Below, one piece after another: positions 36,344-49,500 of a stretch of 64,000 nucleotides of DNA. The notes beneath the pieces were generated by a model. The model saw nothing but the letters and a program-made list of their open reading frames with translations, ran no database searches and had not been told where the DNA came from. Within the stretch, counting starts at the first letter, position 1, and each line of letters begins with the position of its first letter. The stretch is taken from positions 372,001 through 436,000 of the forward strand of contig CANTUR010000348.1 of the NCBI GenBank assembly GCA_947683625.1, given 5' to 3'. The position numbers and the translations under genes are program-made. Origin of the DNA: Mallotus nudiflorus. Lineage: Eukaryota; Streptophyta; Magnoliopsida; Malpighiales; Euphorbiaceae.

Positions 36344-37058
36344 TTCTTCTTTAGCTGAAAATATATATGATGACCATTGTAAACTATGTCATCTTAATTA
36401 TATTTAAAATATTATATATTATTAAAAAATTATAATATTAAACATTTTAAAAATATATATAAAAATTAAAAATATTTTATATGAAATATATTTTTACATA
36501 AAATATATTTTATAATTATTTATTAATATCAATTCAATCTTGTGATTTAATTCGATTCTCAATTCTTGATTCATAAATGGTTAAGTTTTATACTTAATTT
36601 GAATATGGATTTGACAGCCATGACTATATATGTTTATAGCAACAGCAATAGATCAGAGTTCTTTGTCATTTATTCAGGTAATAAAGCAAATTAAAATTTA
36701 TCACTAGCTGTATATAAAATAAACCTTTTATTATCATTGTGAATTAAAAAGGGTTGATGTGGGTTTTTTACCATTTAAAGTTCTAAATCAATAAATATTA
36801 GTACAATAATTTTTTTTTATAAACATCATAAAATATATGATTTAAATCTTACAAAAACTGATTTTAACTTTTAATTTAATTTAAAAAAGAATTGTTTCAC
36901 ACCCTACCTACCCTATCATTCTATCTATGTAACAATTAGAAAATAGAAAGCCATCATCACTAAAGGAAAATCCATTAATAAAGAATTTTTCCTTTCCTTT
37001 GCAAAAATGTGAAATGGAGATTTGGAAATCCTCATGCATCACATGGGTGATTAAATTA
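36344..37058. other. A+T-rich intergenic stretch
   Basis: No gene, RNA or repeat structure is recognised here. Confidence 0.5.
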
Positions 37059-38330
37059 AACATGGAAAATTATTACCTATACCTAAAGCATGTTCCCACT
37101 TATATATCAAGTCAATAAATAAGAGATATTTAAAAAAGTGAATCCTATATTTATTATAATACGATATTTTTATAAACTATTAAATTAATTTTGGCATATG
37201 TAGTATTAATAAATATTTTAAATTTTTATATATTATGATTATTTTGTGTGATTTAATTAAAATTTAGTGTTAGTGTTTATTTTATTTTATTAAAATATTA
37301 ATATTAAATTGAGATTTAAAAGTTTAATTTAGTGTTATATATTATTGTTTATTTATTGTTATGTATTATTTGATAATATTGTTATTGTTATTATTTATGA
37401 ATAGTATTAAATAATTTAATTTACAGTGGGGGATTTTATTTAAAAGTGATTACTTAATTCAAAAATATTATTATTATTATTATTATGTGTTGTATTTTAT
37501 CTTTTTCCTATATAAAAAAAGGCAAAACATTAAAATTTTCAGGTTTCTTTTTTTGCCCTTCTCTTTTTTTTCTTTTTTTTCTTCTTCTTCTTTCTTCCGG
37601 TTTGCACAGTGCCACTGAGCCACCACCACCTCTCCTCTTCCCTTCCCTTCCACCGCTGTCAGCAAGCCTCCTTCTCCCCGTTGTCATCGAATAGCAGCAG
37701 CACAGCAACAACAGTGGCGCTGGTGACAATTCTGGTGGAGAGAGCTTGCGGTTTCGAGCTTATTTGACTCCTCTCAGTCCGGACAAGCTAAATCCTTGGT
37801 TGTTTTGAACTTAGTACGTCTGGTAATTGATATATACTCAAGTTTTAGTTTAGGTCTATTTTGGTTTTTGATTTTTTTGAGGTTGATATAGTTTGATTCT
37901 TTCTCATTTCTTTTAGAAATGTTATTGTGTGCATCAAAAGCTATCTAAATATATTTTTGTTTGATTTTTTTAAATTATTTGAATTTTTGTGTCTTGATTT
38001 TATGACGAGTCACTGTTTCGGTGACCCCGTCGAAATTTTTTTATATTTTTAGTAAATTGTTTAAATTAATTAGATTATAGTTTGTGAATGAACTTTGGTG
38101 AAATCGATTTTATATTTTTAGTTATGAATTTATTTAATCTATGTATAAAAATTGCATTTTTAAAAAATAAGGTGAATTTTATTAATTATGTGATTTTTAT
38201 TGAAAATAATGTTAATTAGTATATTTAATATAAATATTAAGCTTTAGAAATGAGAAAATAAATTTTTACAAATTTATAGTAATTTTGGTTAATTTTTGGA
38301 AAATATTTATTATGATAATTTTTGGATAAA

Positions 38331-41300
38331 TGTCACGACCCAAAACAGGGGCCATGACCGGCGCTAGGGAACGGGAATTCTTTCGAATCCGGAACCCGTA
38401 GCAAGCCTAAAAATAAATAAATCATGCCACAATAACAATAAAAATATAATATGCAGCGGAAATAAAAATCATAATATCATTATATTATCCATATCAACTG
38501 GATATAAATAAAAATCTCATCCCATACATAAAATCTTTTTAATACAATCCAGTTTTAACATAATATATCTCCTTTAAAATAAAGTACATGAAATCCAATA
38601 CTGTAATTCACAACTACTGCAGTGTCTAGATAAAATAAATAAGACTCAAGTAGACAATTTACATAAAGAAGCCGAAGCGGAAGAAATCCGGCGTATCGAC
38701 CTGCTACTGAGGTCTGAGGAAGTTGACTCTCCTGAAAAAAATAGTCAACGGAGGGGAGTCAGACCTCACTGAGTGAATTACTATAGTATATATACATACA
38801 CACTAAGTGATAATGCATACAGTCAACAATATATATATAATATGTATATATACAGGCAAATTCATACAGATGCAGAAAAATCATTTTTTTATATATTTTA
38901 CTGAAAAATCCCAGTTTATGAAGGATCACATAGAACCCTAGAATATCGCAACCTCAGAAAATAGTGTTAAACAACACTCAAGCCACACAGGCTCACTTAA
39001 TCCAAAATATATCCACTTAATCCATTTGGACAGTAGACTGGCCCCGAGACACTAAGTCAACCGAGCTCCAGCAGTCTGACTGCCAGTGTGATTGGCCCCG
39101 AGACACTTGGTCAACCGAGCTCCAGCAATCACACCCACAAACCACATCTCACATATCGATAATCATAATCAAATCAATATCCACAAATAAGTTAGTAATA
39201 TAGCCTAAATACTATAGGCGTACCGGTACGTACTCGGTCCTAGTGCTGCCCACTAGGTAGCACGTTCTATTGATATCCTTCATTAATAAATAATAAAACA
39301 TTCATTCACAAATACATGATGCATGAATTTAAATAAATCAACAATATAAACCATATATATACTGGAAATATACCAAACATAAACCGGGTATATTTTGAGT
39401 ATATATATGTCAAATAAATCCAATCAAATCATGAATTAAACTAAAAATATATTTAAAAACATTTTAAATATATTTTATTAACAAAACATGTATATAATTT
39501 ATTATATACCAAAAATATACTTGAATATAAATCACATTATTTATGTATATTTAGTCAAAATAAAACATGCATTTTCTAAATCATGCATCCTAAGCATATA
39601 TATATAATATAGTAACTCACCTAATGCGCTCCACGAGACAGGTCCGACGGGCCTAGTCCACTAGCCCTCGGTCTCGGCGCAACTAAACAAGCAATAAATA
39701 ACCGACATTAGAATAAACCTAACAGAAATCCTAGAATTCAATCTAGAGTATTAAACACAGAATCGAAAATTAGGGTTCGACTGGACATCACGTTTTACGA
39801 GAATTCTACCAAAAATCCGGTAGAACCTCCCCTGTAAAACGGACATCTCTCTACTCAAAAGAGTAGAGCCAACCCTGCAAAGAAACACACTTCGAAAAAC
39901 GAGCTCAACACAATCAAAATCCCACGGTCGGACTCCAAACTACAGTCCACCGACCGGGGTCCACAAACACAGAATAATATTCCAGATATACCGAAAATAT
40001 CCTTAAATCACAGAAATACATTTTATAAATAAAAATTACATAATTGACCTTGAAACACTATAAAAACCAATTAAAACTCATTTTATTAGAAAAACCGTAA
40101 ATTATATATATAATTGAAAATAATTCCCGAAAAATAGTTTTAATTAGTTAAAAATACTAAATAATTTGTCGAAATCATTTTTATACCTTAAATAAATATT
40201 AAAACCAATTAAATTACATTTTTAGACAATTTAGGGTAAAATTACCAAAATACCCCTATATATATAAATATACTTAAATTACTTCAAAAATTCACCAAAA
40301 ATCATACACTTATCCAAAATTAATTTTCTCAACATATTTATCAATAATATTAATAATTAAACTCAATTAACCAATTAAATTCAATTTAAAACACAATTAA
40401 CCTAATTTTCCAAAATCACCTAAACTTCAATAATTAAAAATAAATACTTAGAAATTCATAAAAATTCCAAATAAATTCCTATAATTCATTTCAACACCCA
40501 ATTTAACCATAAACTCAAATTTCATAATTTAAATAATTAATTTCCGAAAATTAGAAAATAATATTAAAATATTCAAAAATACCCAAAAATCCAAACAATC
40601 TCCAAAAATTCTACAAAAATTCATACATGTAGATTAAGCTACTAGTAACAACATTTGTGAAGGAAGTTTCCATGAATCATCAAATTCGAAGCTCAAAAAA
40701 ATCGAAAACCCTAATAGGCCGAAATTTACAAATCGAAACCTAAGCAATTCTAGACCATTTTAGCTCAAACCAAAGCTAGAATAACACTCACCGGAGCTCA
40801 AGGAGAAGAAAGAGATCGGCGGTGTCGAAAACGGTGGCCGGAGGAGGGAGAAACGGCGGTAGCTCGACTTTCGGCCTCTAAAGCTAATTCCGGCCAAAAC
40901 TCGTCGGGAAAGGGGCTGCTGGCGGCGGGGAACTGCTGGAGGCGACGGTGGCAAGCCGAGAGGCACACCGGCGGTGAAGGAACGGCAGTTGCAGCGGTGA
41001 GGGATGGTGGTCGGGCGTCGGGCGTGGGAAAGAAGAAGGAGAAGGAGTCGGGGGCAAAATGGTAATTTGGCAAATTCTTTTGATTTTTAATGTATATATG
41101 TATATATATATACTTTATACTTTATATTAAAATAATATTAAATTACACACATCAAATATACACCACACACATTAAAATATTAATATTTTAATAATTTATA
41201 CCAAATAAAATTAATTAAATAACAATTAAAACAATTAAATACTTAATAAAATATTAGGGAATTAATAAACCCTAATTAAATAAATATACACACACCGACT

Positions 41301-41569
41301 TTATTTAATAATTTAAAAATATGTATGAGTTCATGCAAGTCCGTAAATACCTTTAAAATAATTAATAATACATTGTTTACGTGAAAATTTCCCCGAAAAT
41401 GCAAGTCCCGGGAAAATTTTACGTAAAACACTGTAAATAATACACCGTAATTAAAATAGATTTTAAATACATATTAACTCGTAAAAATATCACATATATA
41501 TTCAAAATTATTGACACTGCATATCCCGGTACAGTGTAAAAAATATTTTTAAAAACACGGGATATTACA
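38331..41569 (-). mobile_element. 3' LTR of the young Tekay element
   Basis: On the plus strand it runs from TGTCACGACC to GATATTACA. In element orientation it has a TATA-rich promoter (about 41091-41117), a short GC-rich island (41070-40792), a predicted intron 40791-38732, and a terminal block with the GAATTCTTTCGAATCC motif. A hairpin pair lies at 39031-39134. Confidence 0.95.
41094..41117 (-). promoter_or_regulatory. TATA-rich LTR promoter
   Basis: An alternating TA tract stands just upstream, in element orientation, of the GC-rich island in this LTR, and the same layout recurs at 49353-49376 in the 5' LTR. It is the only strong TATA candidate, so transcription probably starts around 41070-41085 (49330-49345 in the 5' LTR). 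The exact start is inferred. Confidence 0.5.
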
Positions 41570-41584
41570 GTCTTCCCCCCTTAC
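41570..41584 (-). other. Polypurine tract of the young Tekay element
   Basis: On the minus strand TGTAAGGGGGGAAGAC ends exactly at the LTR start TGTAATATCC. It is the plus-strand primer site for reverse transcription. Confidence 0.9.
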
Positions 41585-41624
41585 AGGAATTCGTCCCCGA
41601 ATTCCAGAAAACAAGATTACAGAA

Positions 41625-44600
41625 TCAGGAAGGAAAGAGATACGGGTAAGAAGCTCGCATCTCAGCTTCAGTCTCCCACGTATGCTCTTCAACTCTGTCA
41701 CTACGCCACAAAACCTTGACCATCGGAATCTGCTTCGATCGCAACTGTCGAACTTGAAAATCTACGATCGCCACAGGTTCTTCCACAAAAGTCAAATCTT
41801 CACTCACTTCCACACTATCAGGTTGCAACACGTGTGAAGGGTCTGAGATATACTTCCTCAACATCGAGATATGAAATACTGGATGCACCTGTGACATACT
41901 CGGAGGCAAATCCAACCGATATGCAACAGTGCCAACTCTCTCCAGAATCTCAAATGGTCCAATGTATCTCGGTGCTAACTTACCCTTCCTGCCAAATCTC
42001 ATTACACCCTTCATCGGAGATACTTTCAGAAAAACGAAATCTCCAACCTGAAACTCCACATCTCTGTGCCTAGGATCCGCATAACTCTTCTGTCTGCTTA
42101 CTGCGGTCTCTAATCTTCGCTTGATCACGGTGACTTTCTCTGCAGCATCCTGAACCATCTCTGTTCCAGTCAAAGCTCTCTCACCAATCTCATCCCAACT
42201 CAACGGGGATCTACACTTCCTTCCATACAACGCCTCGTATGGTGCCATGCCAATACTGCTATGGTAGCTGTTATTATATGCAAACTCAACAAGCGACAAA
42301 TGATCATCCCAGCTACCTCCCAAATCCAAGACACACATCCTCAACATATCTTCCAGTGTCTGGATCATCCTCTCAGACTGACCGTCTGTCTGAGGATGAA
42401 AAGCAGTACTGAAATCCAACCTAGTGCCCATCGCTTCCTGCAACTTCTGCCAAAAACGAGAAGTAAACACCGAACCTCTATCTGACACAATGGACACAGG
42501 TACTCCATGAAGGCACACAATATGCTTCACATACAACTTCGCCAATCTAGCAACTGAATATGTGGCTTTCACAGGCAAGAAATGTGCAGACTTCGTCAAT
42601 CTGTCTACAATCACCCAGATGGAATCGTATCCATCCTTCGAACGAGGTAAACCGACCACAAAATCCATAGCTATCCTTTCCCACTTCCACTCGGGAATAA
42701 GAAGAGGCTGAAGCTTCCCAGAAGGCTTCTGATGTTCGGCTTTCACTTGCTGACAAGTCAAGCACTTAGCAACATAATCAGCAACATCCTTCTTCAATCC
42801 ATCCCACCAGTATAAATCTCTGATACTGTGGTACATCTTAGTAACACCTGGATGAACGCTGTAAGCTGTGGAATGTGCTTCCTCTAAAATCTCTTCTCTC
42901 AAATCATCCACATCAGGAACACACAATCTACCACTGATCCACAACACACCATCATCATCGAGTGTGAAATCAGTGAACTTCCCTGCTCTGACATTCTCTG
43001 CAAGCTCTTCTAGAATAGGATCTCGGCTCTGAGCTACTTTAATCCTATCCCTCAGTACAGATCGTACTTTAAACTGAGCTAACAGTCCACCTGATCTACT
43101 AATCTTCATCATCAGACCTTGATCCACCAACAAATGCAACTCCTGGATCAATGGTCTCCTCTCAACACCGATGTGAGCAAGACTACCTGAGGACTTCCTA
43201 CTCAAGGCATCTGCTACCACATTAGCCTTACCCGGATGGTAAAGAATCTCGCAATCATAATCCTTCAACAGTTCCAACCATCGTCTTTGCCTCAAATTCA
43301 GATCTCGCTGCTGGAAAATGTACTTAAGGCTCTTGTGATCAGTAAATATCTCACAAGTCACCCCGTACAGATAATGTCTCCAAATCTTCAAAGCAAAGAT
43401 CACTGCAGCCATCTCAAGATCATGTGTGGGATAGTTCTGCTCATGCTTCTTCAACTGCCTCGAAGCATAGGCTATCACCCTTCCATTCTGCATCAACACA
43501 CAACCAAGACCAATTCTAGAGGCATCACAATAAACTGTGAACTTATCCATACTATTAGGCAAAGCTAATACTGGCGCTGTGGTCAACTTCTCCTTCAACA
43601 ACTGAAAACTATTCTCACAAGCTTCTGACCACTCGAATCTAACATTCTTCTGAGTCAAGCGAGTCATAGGGGCTGCAATCCTGGAAAAATCCTGCACAAA
43701 CTGCCTATAATACCCGGCTAAACCCAGAAAACTCTGAATCTCAGTAACTGAAGTAGGTCTAGGCCACTCAGATACTGCCTCAACCTTCTGTGGATCAACC
43801 TGAATACCTTCTTTAGACACTACGTGTCCAAGAAAAGAAACACTCTCCATCCAGAAATCACACTTCGAGAATTTAGCATAAAGCTGATGATCTCTCAGTG
43901 TCTGTAGTACAATCCTCAAGTGATATACATGTTATTCCATACTCCTCGAATATACCAGTATATCATCAATGAAGACTACTACAAACTGATCCACATACGG
44001 TCTGAATACTCTGTTCATCAGGTCCATAAAAGCTGCTGGTGCATTAGTCAAACCAAAAGACATCACCAGAAACTCATAATGACCATATCGAGTGCGGAAC
44101 GCTGTCTTAGGAATATCAGCTTCACTAATCCGCAGCTGATGATAACCCGACCTCAAGTCGACCTTAGAAAAGAACTGTGCACCTTGTAACTGATCAAATA
44201 AATCATCAATCCTCGGGAGAGGATACTTGTTCTTCACTGTCACCTTATTCAACTCTCTATAGTCAATGCACAGTCTCAGGGTACCATCCTTCTTCTTCAC
44301 AAACAAGACTGGTGTACCCCAAGGGGAAACACTAGGTCTGATAAAACCCTTATCCAACAACTCTTGCAATTGCTCCTTCAACTCTCTCAACTCTGCAGGA
44401 GCCATACGATAGGGTGGCATAGATATAGGAGTAATACCTGGTACCACATCTATACAGAACTCAATCTCTCTATGAGGTGGTAAACCTGGCAACTCCTCGG
44501 GAAAAACATCAGGAAACTCACAAGCAACAGGAACATCTGTGAGTGACAACTTCTCCACTGACGTATCCCTGACCAATGCCAAATACCCCTGACAACCTTT

Positions 44601-46376
44601 CCTCAACAACTTCCTAGCTGATATAGCAGAAATAAGATTCTGAGGTGCTGAACTCCTATCACCAACAAACTTAAATTCTACTTCACCAGGAATTCTAAAA
44701 ATCACCTCCTTATTCCTGCAATCAACCACGGCAAAGTACTGAGATAACCAATCCATTCCCAAAATAACATCGAACTCCATCACATCCAACAAAATCAAAT
44801 CAGCGGGTAATTCTCTATCTCCCACGAGAACTGGACAACCAGAAAGAACAATATCGGTGTCCAAAGAATCACTCAGAGGAGTGGCAACAGACAAAGGAAA
44901 AGCCATCCTCGAAGCTTGCCAACAAGATGTAGAAGCAAAAACAGGAGAAACAAACGAATGCGTGGCACCCGGATCAAACAAAACCAAAGCATCCAGGTAA
45001 CAAACAGAAAGAATACCTGCCACGACTACATTAGATGCCTGAGCATCCTGCTGAGTCAGATGGAAGACTCTCGCCTGACCTCGACCTCCCTGCTGACTGG
45101 TAGAAGCCTGGCCAACACCTCTAGCACCTCCTCTAGTACCTCTACCACGACTCTGCTATGGAACAAACTGAGTAGAACTCTGATGCTGGGCTGGTGGTAA
45201 CTGAAATGGCACGGGTGCTGCACTAGCAATCGACTGCTGTGGGAATCACGGAATCTGCTGCTGCTGATACCCAGAATAAGGACACGATCTGGCAAAATGT
45301 CCTGTCTGTCCGCATCTGAAGCATGTCAGTGGTGTCAGATAACACGGTCCCTGATGGACTCTACCACAAGTCTGACAAACACTGGCCGCTGATCCAGAAC
45401 TACGACCACTGCTGCTGCTCGAAGCACCTGACCCGAATCTAAACGATCTACGCTGACCTCCACGGCCATGTCTACTGCTCCGATGCACTCGCTGCTGCTG
45501 TCTCTGACTCTGCTGAGTCGAACCTCGCTGCTGACTACTTGATCCAACATGAAAACTCGAATATGGAGTAGCCCGCGATCCACTCGACTAAACTCCCAAC
45601 TGGTAGTAATCAGGCATCGCTCCCTGCCTAACTAATCTCAGCTCGATCTCCTTAGCTAACTCAATTACAGACTCCAGAGTAAGACCTGCTGTAGGCATAC
45701 CAGCAAAAGCTGAACCCAAACCAGTAACATACGTAGTAACAGCAAAATACTGATCTCACATCAGATCCTCAGCATATCTACCCAGACGAAGAAACTCTCG
45801 GGTATACTCCTCTACAGATCGATCTCCATGAGAAATACTAGTCAAACGGAGACGATAGCTCAAACGAAGAGGCTCTGGACAAAATCTCCTTATGAATCGC
45901 TCTCGAAACTGAGCCCATGTCATCGTCATCATATAAGGCTGGACCATCTGAATGAACCAATCCAAGGCTGGTCCCTCAACAGACAACTCAACAATCATGA
46001 TCCTCTGGTACTCGGTATGAGCAGTCCGAGTCCTAGTCTCAATCGCATGCAGAAAATCTAAAGGATCAGAAGTACCATCAAAAGTAATCCTGCTAACTCT
46101 GGCATAGAACAAAGCTGCCTCAGGGTCAGACATACCCTGCTGATAGGCAGGTTGAACAGGCTGAACAACTGGAGGAACAGGAATATCAAACTCAGGCTCA
46201 ACAGGCTCCTCGTCCTGTAACTCTCTCTGCCTACGGCGACCTGCCGCTCCTCGAGGTCTACCCCTGCCACGACCTCTACGCCTAACTGGCTGCTCAGGAG
46301 GTAAAACCTCGTCCTGAAAAGACTCATCATCCTCGGCCTCAACGACCGGTGGAGCGACACGCGCTCGCCTCCTCAT
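41625..46376 (-). pseudogene. Tekay gag-pol polyprotein, one frame with five in-frame stops
   Basis: A single frame of 1,584 codons runs from the ATG at 46374-46376 to the stop at 41625 without any frameshift. In order: an Arg/Gly-rich N-terminus; the Gag capsid (about 46150-45600); a CCHC zinc knuckle C-F-R-C-G-Q-T-G-H-F-A-R-S-C (about 45310); a protease with D-P-G-A-T-H-S (about 44970, proline in the second active-site position); reverse transcriptase with F-I-D-D (about 43965); RNase H with Y-C-D-A-S (about 43540); integrase with the H-H and C-L-T-C zinc finger (about 42890-42755) and a D,D-35-E core (42680-42330); and a chromodomain-like end (about 41780-41640). In-frame stops are TGA 45756-45758, TAG 45588-45590, TGA 45246-45248, TAG 45156-45158 and TAA 43932-43934. 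Four fit CAG to TAG or CGA to TGA; the last follows the reverse transcriptase active site, where the older copy has glutamate. The coding content is nearly intact but no full product is possible. Confidence 0.95.
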
Positions 46377-46539
46377 TCTGAAAAGACAAACGGAAAGATT
46401 CAGACAAAACAGACAACGGAGGAATAACGCTGAAAACTACAACAAGGAATACTCATCAAGACATACTCGAACCTAATACACTGCAGTAGTCCAACAGAAA
46501 ACACAACTTTAAAACTAGGGCCACAACTCACATAACTAA

Positions 46540-46590
46540 GCCCTGACACAGAACTCCGCTCTGATACGAACTTCGCTCTGATACCAACTT
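46540..46590 (-). other. Primer-binding site (tRNA-iMet) in a 17-bp tandem repeat
   Basis: On the minus strand TGGTATCAGAGC (46575-46586) matches the 3' end of plant initiator tRNA-Met and lies four bases from the 5' LTR. It sits in a 17-base unit (46574-46590) that is repeated with one mismatch at 46557-46573 and more loosely at 46540-46556. The second copy has lost the base pairing to the tRNA's terminal CCA, so only the first looks usable. Confidence 0.9.
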
Positions 46591-49500
46591 TGTCACGACC
46601 CAAAACAGGGGCCATGACCGGCGCTAGGGAACGGGAATTCTTTCGAATCCGGAACCCGTAGCAAGCCTAAAAATAAATAAATCATGCCACAATAATAATA
46701 AAAATATAATATGCAGCGGAAATAAAAATCATAATATCATTATATTATCCATATCAACTGGATATAAATAAAAATCTCATCCCATACATAAAATCTTTTT
46801 AATACAATCCAGTTTTAACATAATATATCTCCTTTAAAACAAAGTACATGAAATCCAATACTGTAATTCACAACTACTGCAGTGTCTAGATAAAATAAAT
46901 AAGACTCAAGTAGACAATTTACATAAAGAAGCCGGGGCGGAAGAAATCCGGCGTATCGACCTGCTACTGAGGTCTGAGGAAGTTGACTCTCCTGAAAAAA
47001 ATAGTCAACGGAGGGGAGTCAGACCTCACTGAGTGAATTACTATAGTATATATACATACACACTAAGTGATAATGCATACAGTCAACAGTATATATATAA
47101 TATGTATATATACAGGCAAATTCATACAGATGCAGAAAAATCATTTTTTATATATTTTACTGAAAAATCCCAGTTTATAAAGGATCACATAGAACCCTAG
47201 AATATCGCAACCTCAGAAAATAGTGTTAAACAACACTCAAGCCACACAGGCTCACTTAATCCAAAATATATCCACTTAATCCATTTGGACAGTAGACTGG
47301 CCCCGAGACACTAAGTCAACCGAGCTCCAGCAGTCTGACTGCTAGTGTGATTGGCCCCGAGACACTTGGTCAACCGAGCTCCAGCAATCACACCCACAAA
47401 CCACATCTCACATATCGATAATCATAATCAAATCAATATCCACAAATAAGTTAGTAATATAGCCTAAATACTATAGGCGTACCGGTACGTACTCGGTCCT
47501 AGTGCTGCCCACTAGGTAGCACGTTCTATTGATATCCTTCATTAATAAATAATAAAACATTCATTCACAAATACATGATGCATGAATTTAAATAAATCAA
47601 CAATATAAACCATATATATACTGGAAATATACCAAACATAAACCAGGTATATTTTGAGTATATATATGTCAAATAAATCCAATCAAATCATGAATTAAAC
47701 TAAAAATATATTTAAAAACATTTTAAATATATTTTATTAACAAAACATGTATATAATTTATTATATACCAAAAATATACTTGAATATAAATCACATTATT
47801 TATGTATATTTAGTCAAAATAAAACATGCATTTTCTAAATCATGCATCCTAAGCATATATATATAATATAGTAACTCACCTAATGCGCTCCACGAGACAG
47901 GTCCGACGGGCCTGGTCCACTAGCCCTCGGTCTTGGCGCAACTAAACAAGCAATAAATAACCGACATTAGAATAAACCTAACAGAAATCCTAGAATTCAA
48001 TCTAGAGTATTAAACACAGAATCGAAAATTAGGGTTCGACTGGACATCACGTTTTACGAGAATTCTACCGAAAATCCGGCAGAACCTCCCCTGTAAAACA
48101 GACATCTCTCTACTCAAAAGAGTAGAGCCGACCCTGCAAAGAAACACACTTCGAAAAACGAGCTCAACACAATCAAAATCCCACGGTCGGACTCCAAACT
48201 ACAGTCCACCGACCGGGGTCCACAAACACAGAATAATATTCCAGATATACCGAAAATATCCTTAAATCACAGAAATACATTTTATAAATAAAAATTACAT
48301 AATTGACCTTGAAACACTATAAAAACCAATTAAAACTCATTTTATTAGAAAAACCGTAAATTATATATATAATTGAAAATAATTCCCGAAAAATAGTTTT
48401 AATTAGTTAAAAATACTAAATAATTTGTAGAAATCATTTTTATACCTTAAATAAATATTAAAACCAATTAAATTACATTTTTAGACAATTTAGGGTAAAA
48501 TTACCAAAATACCCCTATATATATAAATATACTTAAATTACTTCAAAAATTCACCAAAAATCATACACTTATCCAAAATTAATTTTCTCAACATATTTAT
48601 CAATAATATTAATAATTAAACTCAATTAACCAATTAAATTCAATTTAAAACACAATTAACCTAATTTTCCAAAATCACCTAAACTTCAATAATTAAAAAT
48701 AAATACTTAGAAATTCATAAAAATTCCAAATAAATTCCTATAATTCATTTCAACACCCAATTTAACCATAAACTCAAATTTCATAATTTAAATAATTAAT
48801 TTCCGAAAATTAGAAAATAATATTAAAATATTCAAAAATACCCAAAAATCCAAACAATCTCCAAAAATTCTACAAAAATTCATACATGTATATTAAGCTA
48901 CTAGTAACAACATTTTTGAAGGAAGTTTCCATGAATCATCAAATTCGAAGCTCAAAAAAATCGAAAACCCTAATAGGCCGAAATTTACAAATCGAAACCT
49001 AAGCAATTCTAGACCATTTTAGCTCAAACCAAAGCTAGAATAACACTCACCGGAGCTCAAGGAGAAGAAAGAGATCGGCGGTGTCGAAAACGGTGGCCGG
49101 AGGAGGGAGAAACGGCGGTAGCTCGACTTTCGGCCTCTAAAGCTAATTCCGGCCAAAACTCGTCGGGAAAGGGGCTGCTGGCGGCGGGGAACTGCTGGAG
49201 GCGACGGTGGCAAGCCGAGAGGCACACCGGCGGTGAAGGAACGATAGTTGCAGCGGTGAGGGATGGTGGTCGGGCGTCGGGCGTGGGAAAGAAGAAGGAG
49301 AAGGAGTCGGGGGCAAAATGGTAATTTGGCAAATTCTTTTGATTTTTAATGTATATATGTATATATATATATACTTTATACTTTATATTAAAATAATATT
49401 AAATTACACACATCAAATATACACCACACACATTAAAATATTAATATTTTAATAATTTATACCAAATAAAATTAATTAAATAACAATTAAAACAATTAAA

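Noticed and set aside
37485..37729. Arg/Lys- and Pro-rich short frames
   Set aside because: They come from the pyrimidine-rich and GC-rich leader of a decayed LTR, with no homology recognised.
40798..41073. 91-codon frame conserved in both young LTRs (also 49057-49332)
   Set aside because: It has no ATG (starts TTG). It is conserved because the LTRs are near-identical, and the corresponding island in other Tekay LTRs does not keep the frame. It is better explained as an untranslated leader exon.
44916..45200. Plus-strand frames opposite gag-pol (also 43236-43568, 42261-42485, 41834-42073)
   Set aside because: They are antisense shadows of the polyprotein frame.
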